NCBI RefSeq assembly: GCF_001530125.1
Contig: NZ_LDUG01000025.1
Coordinates: forward strand, 164,572-228,571
Source of the DNA: Thiobacillus denitrificans
Lineage (GTDB): Bacteria; Pseudomonadota; Gammaproteobacteria; Burkholderiales; Thiobacillaceae
Length of the DNA stretch: 64,000 bases
Direction: 5' to 3'
This document shows positions 1-7,486 of this stretch, piece after piece (position 1 is the stretch's first letter; each line of letters starts with the position of its first letter). The notes beneath the pieces are model-generated. The model did no database searches, was not told where the DNA came from, and worked only from the letters and a program-made list of their open reading frames with translations. The position numbers were made by a program, and so were the translations under genes.

Positions 1-519
1 TCGCGCGACTTTCTGCGCGACGGCAACTGGCTGCCGCCCGACCTGGTCGCCGCGTGGGACAGCGTGGTCGAGTATGCCCTCGCCAGCGTCGCGCATTGCT
101 TCGAACGTGCCGGCAACGTGCGCGCCATTCGCCTGCATGGCGACTGTCACGCCGGCAACGTGCTGTGGACCGACGACGGCCCGCATTTCGTCGACTTCGA
201 CGACAGCCGCATGGGGCCGGCGGTGCAGGACCTGTGGATGCTGCTGTCAGGCGAACGCGACGAGCAGCAGGCGCAGATGACCGAGATCCTGACCGGCTAC
301 GAGGACTTCGCCGAATTCGATCCGCGCGAACTGCATCTGGTCGAGGCACTCAGAACCCTGAGGCTGATCCACTACGCCGCCTGGCTGGCCCGCCGCTGGG
401 ACGACCCGGCTTTCCCCGCCGCGTTTCCGTGGTTCAATACGCAGCAGTACTGGCAGGCGCGCATCCTCGAATTGCGCGAGCAGATCGCGCTGATGGACGA
501 GCCGCCGCTGGTGGCGTGA
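1..519 (+). CDS. srkA: Stress response kinase A (SrkA/RdoA/YihE), C-terminal part, cut by window start
   Basis: The open frame runs in from base 1, so the N-terminus is missing. The visible 172 codons contain the APH-fold catalytic loop LHGDCHAGNVLW and the metal-binding FVDFDDSRMGPAVQDLW, the pattern of the SrkA/RdoA kinase family. The C-terminal part is the usual helical bundle with a WFNTQQYW segment. Family knowledge: SrkA is a cytoplasmic Ser/Thr kinase linked to protection from envelope and oxidative stress. The gene ends 92 bases before the toxin-antitoxin pair and seems unrelated to it. Confidence 0.85.
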   Translation, partial: SRDFLRDGNWLPPDLVAAWDSVVEYALASVAHCFERAGNVRAIRLHGDCHAGNVLWTDDGPHFVDFDDSRMGPAVQDLWMLLSGERDEQQAQMTEILTGYEDFAEFDPRELHLVEALRTLRLIHYAAWLARRWDDPAFPAAFPWFNTQQYWQARILELREQIALMDEPPLVA

Positions 520-570
520 TGAATTTCAGCACGCCGTGCGTGACGGTGGACGAATGCCGGACACTAGCCT

Positions 571-600
571 ATTATCGGAATAACGGAATTTCCGTATTGC
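571..600 (+). promoter_or_regulatory. Palindromic operator candidate upstream of the mazE-like gene
   Basis: The perfect 13-base palindrome ACGGAATTTCCGT lies at 583-595, and a further CGGAATA half-repeat sits just upstream. The start codon of the antitoxin gene is 17 bases downstream. AbrB/MazE antitoxins usually bind palindromes in their own promoter, so an autoregulatory site is a reasonable reading. This is inference from position and symmetry only. Confidence 0.4.
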
Positions 601-611
601 GGAGAATCAAA

Positions 612-860
612 ATGCGTGAAACCCTCATCGTGTCCAATCGCGGCCAGATCACCCTGCCAGCCGATATGCGCAAGCAGCTCGGCATCGCACCCGGCAGCGC
701 CGTGATTATCGAAACGCGCAACGGCGAGCTTGCCCTGAAACCCGCAGCCGTGCTGGAGATCGAACGCTATTCCGACGAGCAGATTGCCCAGTGGGACAGC
801 GAGGACAAGCTGACCGCCGCCGAGCGCCGTCGCATTCTGGCCCGGCTGCAGAAAGCCTGA
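612..860 (+). CDS. AbrB/MazE/SpoVT-family antitoxin
   Basis: 82 residues. The N-terminal half is a swapped-hairpin AbrB domain (VSNRGQITLPADMRKQLGI, then a second strand with GSAVIIETRNGELAL). The C-terminal tail (about residues 50-82) is charged and predicted helical, as expected for the toxin-binding part. The ATG at 612 is chosen because the domain begins at once after it; the longer upstream frame has no family resemblance. The stop overlaps the start of the PIN gene (ATGA), so the two are translationally coupled. Expected role: DNA-binding repressor of its own operon and neutraliser of the PIN toxin. Confidence 0.85.
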   Translation: MRETLIVSNRGQITLPADMRKQLGIAPGSAVIIETRNGELALKPAAVLEIERYSDEQIAQWDSEDKLTAAERRRILARLQKA

Positions 861-1264
861 TGCGGCTCTTTCTCGACGCCAACATTCTGTTTACGGCGGC
901 GCATAATCCCAAGGGCAAGGCCGCCCTGGTCATCGAGCTCGGCCAGGCGGGACTCTGGCAACTGGTCACCAGCGCCTACGCGCTGGAAGAAGCGCGCCGC
1001 AACCTAGCGCTCAAATTTCCCGGCGGCCTGGAACGGCTGGACGCGTTGGCCCAAGGCTTGCGCATGTCGCCCGACGCAGCGGGCGCGGATTGCCCGGCGG
1101 GATTGCCGGACAAGGACTGTCCCATCTATCGCGCCGCGCACGCCTGCCGGGCGGATGTATTGCTCACCGGCGACCTCCGCGATTTCGGTTTTCTGATGAA
1201 TGATCGCAACAAGGCGGGCGGCCTGCTGATTCAGACGGTCGCCGATTTTCTTAATGCACACTGA
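860..1264 (+). CDS. PIN-domain ribonuclease toxin (VapC-like)
   Basis: 134 residues, about the usual size for a PIN toxin. Acidic residues expected at the metal site are visible: D6 in RLFLDANILF, a central acidic cluster (DKDCPIYRAA) and a late LLTGDLRDFG motif. Start is the ATG that overlaps the antitoxin stop. Together with the preceding AbrB-type gene this is a complete type II toxin-antitoxin module. Family knowledge: PIN toxins are Mg-dependent RNases that often cleave tRNA or rRNA; the target here cannot be read from sequence. Confidence 0.85.
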   Translation: MRLFLDANILFTAAHNPKGKAALVIELGQAGLWQLVTSAYALEEARRNLALKFPGGLERLDALAQGLRMSPDAAGADCPAGLPDKDCPIYRAAHACRADVLLTGDLRDFGFLMNDRNKAGGLLIQTVADFLNAH

Positions 1265-1275
1265 CTGCATCCGGC

Positions 1276-1668
1276 ATGAGCTCGCCCCTCGAAAAACCCT
1301 GTCCTTTTTGTCATCTCGACCCCAAGCGCATCCTCGCCGAGGATGAACTGATCGTGGTCTACAAGGATGGCTTCCCTGTCTCACGGGGCCACACTGTCAT
1401 CATCCCGCGCCGACACGTTGCCACCCTGTTCGAAGCCAGCGACGCTGAGCAGGCGGCGTTGCTCAAAGCGGTGGCGCAAGCCAAGGACATCCTGGACAAA
1501 CACTATCAGCCAGACGGCTATAACATCGGTATCAACCACGGTCAGGTTGGCGGGCAGGCCGTGCCGCATTTGCATATTCACTTGATCCCGCGCTACCGGG
1601 GCGACAAGGAAGACCCACGAGGCGGGGTGCGGTGGGTGTTGCCGGAGAAGGCGAAGTATTGGGCATGA
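1276..1668 (+). CDS. HIT-family nucleotide hydrolase/transferase
   Basis: 130 residues with the histidine-triad motif HLHIHLIPR near residue 98 and an N-terminal CPFC pair that often binds zinc in this family. The overall pattern (RGHTVIIPRRHV, then GYNIGINHGQVGGQAVPH) is that of Hint/Ap4A-hydrolase-like HIT proteins, which act on nucleoside phosphoramidates or dinucleotides. The stop overlaps the ATG of the following HNH gene, suggesting co-translation, which is an unusual partner for a HIT gene. Confidence 0.9.
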   Translation: MSSPLEKPCPFCHLDPKRILAEDELIVVYKDGFPVSRGHTVIIPRRHVATLFEASDAEQAALLKAVAQAKDILDKHYQPDGYNIGINHGQVGGQAVPHLHIHLIPRYRGDKEDPRGGVRWVLPEKAKYWA

Positions 1669-2537
1669 GGCGTACTCAAATACTCCATGCCTTCGACGGC
1701 ATCCGCGTCTGGCAGCAGGGCGACAAACGGGCACCGCATAAATCCTTACTGGTTCTGCTTGCTCTGGGCCGAATGCAGCGAGGCGAATCACCTGTTGTGG
1801 AATTCAGCCAGATCGACACGCCTCTAAAGAACCTCATCAATGAGTTTGGCCCATCAGGGGCGGGGCAAAACCGCCATTTTCCATTCTGGCACCTTGCAAC
1901 GGATGTGGATGGAGGAATATGGAGTCTCACCGGCCCGCCCAGTATCCTGCAGCGCCCACGAGGCTCCACGCCTACGCTTACTGAACTGAGGCAGCATCAC
2001 ATTGCGGGCGGTTTTTCGGCTGACGTACAGGCTGCTTTCCAGCATGATCCGGGACTCATTCAGGAAGTTGCCCGCCGCATTTTGGATGCCCATTTTCCGG
2101 AAACGCTCCACACGGACATTCTGGAAGCTGTCGGTTTGAGTCTGGCGGACAACAATATGGCCCGTTCAGCGGGTACTGAATACAAGTCCAGAAACCGTGA
2201 TCCCCAGTTTCGCGAGCGCGTACTGCGCGCCTATGAGTATCGGTGTTGCGTCTGCGGCTACGACCTGCGCCTGGGGCAGCAGACTATCGGGTTGGAAGCT
2301 GCGCATATCAAGTGGTTCCAGGCGGGCGGGCCGGATGTCGAGAACAACGGACTGGCCCTTTGTGCACTTCATCACAAGATATTCGATTTGGGCGCGTTTA
2401 CAGTGGACCCAAGCAATTTTCGTGTTGTATTCAGCCAGCATGTTGCCGGTCATAACTTAACTGGGCAGACATTGCTTTCCAGGCATGGCTCGGAAATTCT
2501 GCCGCCGACAAAGTCGGGGGTTCCTACCCAACCCTGA
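1665..2537 (+). CDS. SBD-HNH restriction endonuclease, likely phosphorothioate-DNA-directed (type IV)
   Basis: 290 residues. The N-terminal region (about 1-150) has the signature of sulfur-binding-domain restriction enzymes: GDKRAPHKSLLVLLALGRM, then LINEFGP and HFPFWHLATD. The C-terminal region (about 190-255) is an HNH nuclease with two CxxC-like pairs (CCVCGYD and CALHH), the EAAHIKW histidine and NNGLALCALHHKIFD. Family knowledge: SBD-HNH enzymes of the SprMcrA type bind phosphorothioated DNA and cut near it. The ATG at 1665 overlaps the HIT stop; a longer upstream frame is not supported. One family-typical proline (APHKP) is serine here. No dnd or ssp modification genes are in view, so the enzyme would act on foreign modified DNA. 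Confidence 0.8.
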   Translation: MRRTQILHAFDGIRVWQQGDKRAPHKSLLVLLALGRMQRGESPVVEFSQIDTPLKNLINEFGPSGAGQNRHFPFWHLATDVDGGIWSLTGPPSILQRPRGSTPTLTELRQHHIAGGFSADVQAAFQHDPGLIQEVARRILDAHFPETLHTDILEAVGLSLADNNMARSAGTEYKSRNRDPQFRERVLRAYEYRCCVCGYDLRLGQQTIGLEAAHIKWFQAGGPDVENNGLALCALHHKIFDLGAFTVDPSNFRVVFSQHVAGHNLTGQTLLSRHGSEILPPTKSGVPTQP

Positions 2538-2715
2538 TTTTCTGGAGTGGCATCAGGAACAGGTATTCAAGAAACCGGCGAGGGATTTGTAAACATGCAT
2601 TCGCCTAGCCGATTGAGAAAATCGTCCTGTCGCGACCACGCATCAATGCTATGACATCAAGCAGAGCGCTGCTATACATGTCTCTAGTGAATATCAGATA
2701 AGGTGAAGGCAGAAC
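2538..2715. other. Intergenic spacer before the amidotransferase gene
   Basis: 178 bases of lower GC than the surroundings. No ORF with family resemblance, RNA gene or convincing terminator hairpin is visible. AAGGTGAAGG just upstream of 2716 serves as ribosome binding site for the next gene. Confidence 0.5.
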
Positions 2716-4497
2716 ATGTGCGGCATTGCAGGTGAATTCCGGTTCGACAACACGGCGCCCGATGCGGCGGCGATGGCGCGCATGCTGGCGAAGCTGGAAC
2801 GGCGCGGGCCCGACGCCGAAGGCCAGCACGCCGACGGCGCGGTGCGCCTGGGTCACCGGCGGCTGGCGATCATCGACCTGTCACCACGTTCGCGGCAGCC
2901 GATGCTCGACGCCGCCAGCGGCACCGCGCTGGTGTTCAACGGCACGATCTACAATTATCCGGAACTGCGCGCTGAACTGATCGGGCGCGGCCATGTTTTC
3001 CATTCCGACGGCGACACCGAAGTCATCCTGCGCGCGTACCTGGAATGGGGCGAAGCCTGCATCGAGCGCTTGCACGGCATGTTCGCGTTCGCCATCTGGA
3101 ACCGCGAAACGCTGTTCCTGGCACGCGACCGCCTCGGCATCAAGCCGCTGTACTACAGCGAAAACCTCGGCTGCTTCCGCTTCGCCTCGACCCCGCAGGC
3201 GCTGCAGGCGGCGGGCGGCGTCGACACCAGCATCGACGCGGTGGCCCTGCACCACCTGTTCACCCTGCATGCGGTGGTGCCGGCGCCACGCACGATTTTC
3301 AACGGCGTCCGCAAGCTCGCCCCCGGCACCACGCTGACGGTGAATGCGCGCGGCGAACTCAGCCACCGGAAATACTGGTCGCTACAGGCGCAACGTCCGG
3401 CCGTGCCGGCTGTCCAATCAGAATGGGGCGAGGCCGAATGGACCGAGGCCATCCACGACAGCCTCAGGCAGGCAGTGAAAAAGCGGATCGAGATCGCCGA
3501 CGTCAAGGTCGGTGTGCTGCTCTCGGGGGGGCTCGATTCGAGCCTGCTGGTGGCCTTGCTGGCCGAGCAGGGCGTGCCCGACCTGATGACGTTTTCGGTC
3601 GGCTTCGAGGACCAGCCGGAAGAGCGCGGCAACGAGTTCGAATACTCCGACCCGGTGGCCGCGATGTACGGCACGCGCCACCACAAGTACCTGATCCCCA
3701 ATTCCGAAGTGCTGCGCCGCCTGCCCGAGGCGGTGGATCAGATGTCCGAGCCGATGTTCGCGCAGGACGCGGTGGCGTTCTATCTGCTGGCCGAGCAGGT
3801 CAGCAAGACGGTCAAGGTGGTGCAGAGCGGGCAGGGCGCGGACGAGGTGTTCGGCGGCTATTTCTGGTATCCGCTGATGGCGGCGGAAACGTCGGGCAGC
3901 CCGCTGGAGCGCTTCCGCAGCCATTACTTCGACCGCGATCACGACGAGTTTCTGCAAACGGTGATGCCGGCGTATCACGGCCCCGACTACACGGCGGAAA
4001 TGATCGCCGCGCATCTGGCGGAACCTTTTGCCGATGAGTTCATCGATCAGGTGCTGCGCATGGACACGACCATGCTGATCACCGACGATCCGGTGAAACG
4101 GGTCGACAACATGACGATGGCGTGGGGGCTGGAAGCGCGCGTGCCCTTTCTCGATCACCAGCTGGTCGAACTGGCGGCGTCGATGCCGCCCGGGCTGAAG
4201 CTGGCATCCGGCGGCAAGCACGTGCTGAAAAAAATCGCGCGCGGGCGGGTGCCGGATGCGGTGATCGACCGCAAGAAAGGCTATTTCCCCGTGCCCGCAC
4301 TCAAATTTGTCCGCGGAGATTTTTTGAACTTCATGCAGGACATTCTCAATTCGCAGGCTTGCCGCGAACGCGGTCTATACAACCGCGCCTACGTGAACAA
4401 ACTGCTGGATGCCCCGGAACAGCACCACACCCGCATTCAGGGCAGCAAGCTGTGGCATCTGGCGCTACTGGAATACTGGCTGCAAAAACATGCGTAA
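2716..4497 (+). CDS. N-acetylglutaminylglutamine amidotransferase (asparagine synthase family)
   Basis: 593 residues. Cys2 is the nucleophile of an N-terminal class II glutaminase domain (about 2-190: RRGPDAEGQ, FNGTIYNYPELR, LARDRLGIKPLYY). The C-terminal synthetase domain has the PPi loop LLSGGLDSS at about 268-276. The stretch from ALHHLFTLHAVVPAPRTIF onwards, and VQSGQGADEVFGGYFWYP, match the subfamily that amidates N-acetylglutaminylglutamine to the osmolyte NAGGN rather than housekeeping AsnB. In most genomes it sits beside the NAGGN synthetase gene; that partner is absent here. It overlaps the next gene by 8 bases. Confidence 0.8.
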   Translation: MCGIAGEFRFDNTAPDAAAMARMLAKLERRGPDAEGQHADGAVRLGHRRLAIIDLSPRSRQPMLDAASGTALVFNGTIYNYPELRAELIGRGHVFHSDGDTEVILRAYLEWGEACIERLHGMFAFAIWNRETLFLARDRLGIKPLYYSENLGCFRFASTPQALQAAGGVDTSIDAVALHHLFTLHAVVPAPRTIFNGVRKLAPGTTLTVNARGELSHRKYWSLQAQRPAVPAVQSEWGEAEWTEAIHDSLRQAVKKRIEIADVKVGVLLSGGLDSSLLVALLAEQGVPDLMTFSVGFEDQPEERGNEFEYSDPVAAMYGTRHHKYLIPNSEVLRRLPEAVDQMSEPMFAQDAVAFYLLAEQVSKTVKVVQSGQGADEVFGGYFWYPLMAAETSGSPLERFRSHYFDRDHDEFLQTVMPAYHGPDYTAEMIAAHLAEPFADEFIDQVLRMDTTMLITDDPVKRVDNMTMAWGLEARVPFLDHQLVELAASMPPGLKLASGGKHVLKKIARGRVPDAVIDRKKGYFPVPALKFVRGDFLNFMQDILNSQACRERGLYNRAYVNKLLDAPEQHHTRIQGSKLWHLALLEYWLQKHA

Positions 4498-5746
4498 ACT
4501 TTTCTTCCTGCTGTCCTTGCTGGTGGTGTCTCCCGCCCATGCCTACGCCGATTTTGAAGTCTGGCTCGCCGGTTTCCGTCAGGAAGCCGAAGCGCAGGGC
4601 ATTTCCGAGGCTACGCTCGATGCCGCGCTGACCGGCATCACCCCGGTCGAGCGCGTGGTCGAGCTCGACCGTCGCCAGCCCGAGTTCCTGCAAACCTTTG
4701 CCGATTATCTGGGGCTGCGCGTCACCGCGAGCCGGGTCGCGCGCGGCCAGACGTTGATGGCCGAACACGCCGCGCTGCTCGATGCGGTCGAACAGCAGTA
4801 CGGGGTTCCGAAAGCCGTGCTGGTGTCATTCTGGGGGCTGGAAACCAACTACGGCTCCACCCTCGGCAACCACAACATTCCGGCGAGCCTCGCCACGCTC
4901 GCCTATGACGGGCGCCGCAGCGCGTTCTTCCGCGGCCAGCTGCTCGACGCGCTGCGCATCATCGACGCCGGGCATGTCAGCGCGATCGACATGAAGGGCT
5001 CATGGGCGGGCGCGATGGGGCACATGCAGTTCATGCCGTCGACCTTCCGCGCCTATGCGGTCGACGGCGACGGCGATGCCCGCATCGACCTGTGGCAATC
5101 GATTCCCGACGCCCTGCACTCGGGCGCGAACTACCTCAAACGCGCAGGCTGGCGCACAGGCGAGCCGGTGACCATCGAGGTGCGGCCACCGCAAGACTTC
5201 GACTGGCGCCGCGCGAGCATCGCCAATCGTTTGCCGGTGGCGCAATGGGCGGCGCTCGGCGTGAAGCCGGTGGACGGCAGCCCGCTGCCGACCGTTGCCG
5301 GCCGCTCGGCGATCGTGCTGCCACAGGGCTGGCAGGGGCCAGCTTTCATGGTGTTCGACAACTTCGACGTGGTGATGCGCTGGAACCGCTCGGTGAATTA
5401 CGCGCTGGCGGTGGCGCAGCTGGCGCAACAGGTCGCGGGCGGCGACGGCCTGGCCGTGCAGGCGGGCGAAGCGGGTGCACTGGGCACGGCGCAACTGCAA
5501 GCGCTGCAGCGGGCATTGAACGAATTGGGCTTCAACGCTGGCGCGGCGGACGGCCTGCTCGGCCCGCGTACGCAAACCGCCATCCGGCAATATCAGGCCA
5601 TGCACCAACTGCCGGTCGACGGCTACCCCGCGCCCAGCGTGCTGGCGCACGTCGAGCAAACCCACGCTGCCGCAGCGGCAGCGGGCACCCTCATCCTGGC
5701 GCCTGAGCCCACCTTTGCCGATCCGGCTGCTGATTCAGGGGAATGA
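4490..5746 (+). CDS. Lytic murein transglycosylase, MltB-like, with peptidoglycan-binding domain
   Basis: 418 residues from the ATG at 4490, which gives a clean signal peptide (MRKLFFLLSLLVVSPAHA, cut near residue 18). The SLT_2 catalytic domain spans about 20-320; the catalytic glutamate is E118 in SFWGLETNYGS, followed by GSWAGAMGHMQFMPSTF. A C-terminal PG_binding_1 domain lies at about 335-392 (LQRALNELGFNAGAADG, LGPRTQTAIRQYQ). There is no lipobox cysteine, so it is probably a soluble periplasmic enzyme rather than a lipoprotein. It cleaves the MurNAc-GlcNAc bond with formation of 1,6-anhydroMurNAc. Confidence 0.92.
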   Translation: MRKLFFLLSLLVVSPAHAYADFEVWLAGFRQEAEAQGISEATLDAALTGITPVERVVELDRRQPEFLQTFADYLGLRVTASRVARGQTLMAEHAALLDAVEQQYGVPKAVLVSFWGLETNYGSTLGNHNIPASLATLAYDGRRSAFFRGQLLDALRIIDAGHVSAIDMKGSWAGAMGHMQFMPSTFRAYAVDGDGDARIDLWQSIPDALHSGANYLKRAGWRTGEPVTIEVRPPQDFDWRRASIANRLPVAQWAALGVKPVDGSPLPTVAGRSAIVLPQGWQGPAFMVFDNFDVVMRWNRSVNYALAVAQLAQQVAGGDGLAVQAGEAGALGTAQLQALQRALNELGFNAGAADGLLGPRTQTAIRQYQAMHQLPVDGYPAPSVLAHVEQTHAAAAAAGTLILAPEPTFADPAADSGE

Positions 5747-5747
5747 C

Positions 5748-6119
5748 GTGAGCGATGCGCGCAATGTGTTGGGCAGTCTGCTGCAGCTGTGCAGCGTGTC
5801 GCCGATGACCGGCTTTGTGCGTGACGGCGTCTGCCACACCGGGCCGCAGGACATCGGCAGCCACACCGTGTGCGTGCAGATGACCGACGCTTTCCTCGAC
5901 TATTCGCTGCAGCGCGGCAACGACCTCGTCACCCCGGTGCCGGAATACGGTTTCCCCGGTCTGAAGGCGGGTGACCGCTGGTGCGTGTGCGCCACGCGCT
6001 GGCTGGACGCGGCCGAAGCGGGCGTCGCGCCGCCTGTGGTGCTCGACGCCACTCACGTGCGCGCGTTGCAGAGCGTCGCGCTGGCCGACCTGCAGTACCA
6101 CGCCCTGCAGACCGCATGA
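5748..6119 (+). CDS. DUF2237 family protein
   Basis: 123 residues from GTG 5748, which has an AGGGG ribosome site nine bases upstream and begins exactly at the conserved ARNVLG motif. Family landmarks are clear: SPMTGFVRDGVC, TGPQDIGSHTVC, RGNDLVTPVPEYGFPGLK and GDRWCVCATRW. Several conserved cysteines hint at metal binding or redox sensitivity, but no function is established for the family. It follows the transglycosylase by one base and overlaps the next gene by ATGA, so the three form one transcription unit. Confidence 0.85.
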   Translation: MSDARNVLGSLLQLCSVSPMTGFVRDGVCHTGPQDIGSHTVCVQMTDAFLDYSLQRGNDLVTPVPEYGFPGLKAGDRWCVCATRWLDAAEAGVAPPVVLDATHVRALQSVALADLQYHALQTA

Positions 6120-6490
6120 GCCTGCAATGCTGGAAATGCGGCGCCAGCCTGGCCGGCATGTTGCTGCCGCTGTCACGCCGCGAAACCTGCCCCAGCTGCC
6201 ACGCTGATCTGCATGCGTGCAAAATGTGCCGCCACTTTGACGCGCACCGCGCCGGCCAGTGCCGCGAAATGGCGGCCGAACGCGTCGCCGACAAGGTGCG
6301 CGCCAACGATTGCGGCTGGTTCGTGCCGCGGCCGGAAGCCTACAAGGGCGGCGGCGCGGCGATGGCGCAGGCCAGCCGCGGCGCGCTCGATGCGCTGTTT
6401 TCGAGTCAGTCTGGCGCGAATCAAGCCGGCGGCAGCGAAACCGCCAAACCCGCGCCGCCCACTTTGCTAGACGACCTGTTCAAGAAATAG
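6116..6490 (+). CDS. Small zinc-ribbon-like protein, function unknown
   Basis: 124 residues. The N-terminal 40 residues carry paired cysteines typical of a treble-clef or double zinc ribbon: CWKCG, CPSCH and CKMCRHFD, then a further cysteine in GQCREM. The C-terminal half is alanine/glycine-rich and low complexity and ends in LLDDLFKK. Start ATG 6116 overlaps the DUF2237 stop. No enzyme domain is recognisable; a metal-binding adaptor or assembly role is a guess. Its last 11 bases overlap the end of the convergent transporter gene. Confidence 0.7.
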   Translation: MSLQCWKCGASLAGMLLPLSRRETCPSCHADLHACKMCRHFDAHRAGQCREMAAERVADKVRANDCGWFVPRPEAYKGGGAAMAQASRGALDALFSSQSGANQAGGSETAKPAPPTLLDDLFKK

Positions 6491-7370
6491 CCGGCTGGCG
6501 CAACTGCCGCAGCGCCTGCCATTCATACAGCAGCAGCCCCGCGCCGATCAGCGCAATGCCGGCCCAGCCGCGGGCCGGAATGAATTCGGCGTTGAGCGTC
6601 TGCCCCAGCAGCAGCGCCGCCACCGGCGTCACCAGCATGATCAGTGCGACCCGTCCGGCGTCGAGATGCTTGATCACGTAGTAATACAGCGTGAAGCCCA
6701 CCACCGACCCCAGCACCCCGAGATAGACGATGGCGGCACCGGCGCGCAGCGTGGTGTCGGGCGGCAGGCGCGCGGAATCGGCGATCAGCCAGGCCAGCAC
6801 GAAAAGCGGTGTTGCCACGCCGAGCGAGCCGCTGGTGATGGCGAGCGCCGAGACGCGCACATTCAACCGCTTGATCCACACCAGGCCCAGCGCCTGCACC
6901 GTCATCCCCGCCAGCACCGCGAGCGTGCCCAGCGTGGCGCGGCCGTCGCCCGGCCACGGCTGGCCGAAAATGAGCCACAGCCCGGCCAGCGCCAGCCCCA
7001 GGCCGGCAATGCGAATCGGCGTGAGCGTGCGCTCACTCAACCACAGCGCGGCGAACACCCCCGTCACCAGCGGCGACAGCCCGAAAATGACCGAAATCAG
7101 CCCAGACGGAATGTGCAGCGCCCCCCAATAGGTGAGCAGCATCGCCACGAACATCGACAGACCGCTGATCGCATACAGCCGCCGCGCGGCCGCGGTGAAC
7201 GGAAACGCGGTGCGGGTGGCGAAGAGCAGCAGCAGGCAGATCGCCAGCCCGATCAGCATCCGCGCCATCACCGCGAAGCTGAAACTGGCCCCCTGCGCGC
7301 TCCATTGAATCGCCAGCGGCGTGGTCGACCAGATGAGGATGACGCCCAGATAGGCAACGGGGACGGACAT
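6480..7370 (-). CDS. EamA/DMT-superfamily transporter
   Basis: 296 residues with ten predicted membrane segments arranged as two EamA repeats (about 1-140 and 150-290). Typical landmarks are LIWSTTPLAIQWS at the start, SVIFGLSPLVTGVFAALWLSE at the end of repeat one, and GSVVGFTLYYYVIKHLDAGR plus MLVTPVAALLLG in repeat two. Family members export amino acids or small metabolites across the inner membrane; the substrate cannot be inferred. The gene is converging on and overlapping the zinc-ribbon gene by 11 bases. Confidence 0.88.
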   Translation of the reverse strand: MSVPVAYLGVILIWSTTPLAIQWSAQGASFSFAVMARMLIGLAICLLLLFATRTAFPFTAAARRLYAISGLSMFVAMLLTYWGALHIPSGLISVIFGLSPLVTGVFAALWLSERTLTPIRIAGLGLALAGLWLIFGQPWPGDGRATLGTLAVLAGMTVQALGLVWIKRLNVRVSALAITSGSLGVATPLFVLAWLIADSARLPPDTTLRAGAAIVYLGVLGSVVGFTLYYYVIKHLDAGRVALIMLVTPVAALLLGQTLNAEFIPARGWAGIALIGAGLLLYEWQALRQLRQPAIS

Positions 7371-7419
7371 GGATGGGCGCGAATGCTCAGGTAGGTGGAC
7401 TTTCAGTAGATACCGATGA

Positions 7420-7472
7420 GCGCAGCGTTATCCGCCGAATGCGAGCCTCTCATACGGCGGATTACGCTGCGC
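7420..7472. repeat. Inverted repeat, REP-like or terminator-like
   Basis: Two 18-base arms, 7420-7437 and 7455-7472, are complementary except at one position (GCGCAGCGTTATCCGCCG against the complement of CGGCGGATTACGCTGCGC) around a 17-base spacer. It lies between the 3' end of the thioredoxin-HEAT gene and the 5' end of the DMT gene, both on the minus strand. No T-run follows, so a simple intrinsic terminator is doubtful; a dispersed extragenic palindrome is as likely. Confidence 0.6.
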
Positions 7473-7486
7473 TAATCCTACGCGGG

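Noticed and set aside
1632..1664. Upstream extension of the HNH nuclease start
   Set aside because: It would overlap the HIT gene by 37 bases with an unrelated peptide; the ATG at 1665 forms the normal ATGA overlap.
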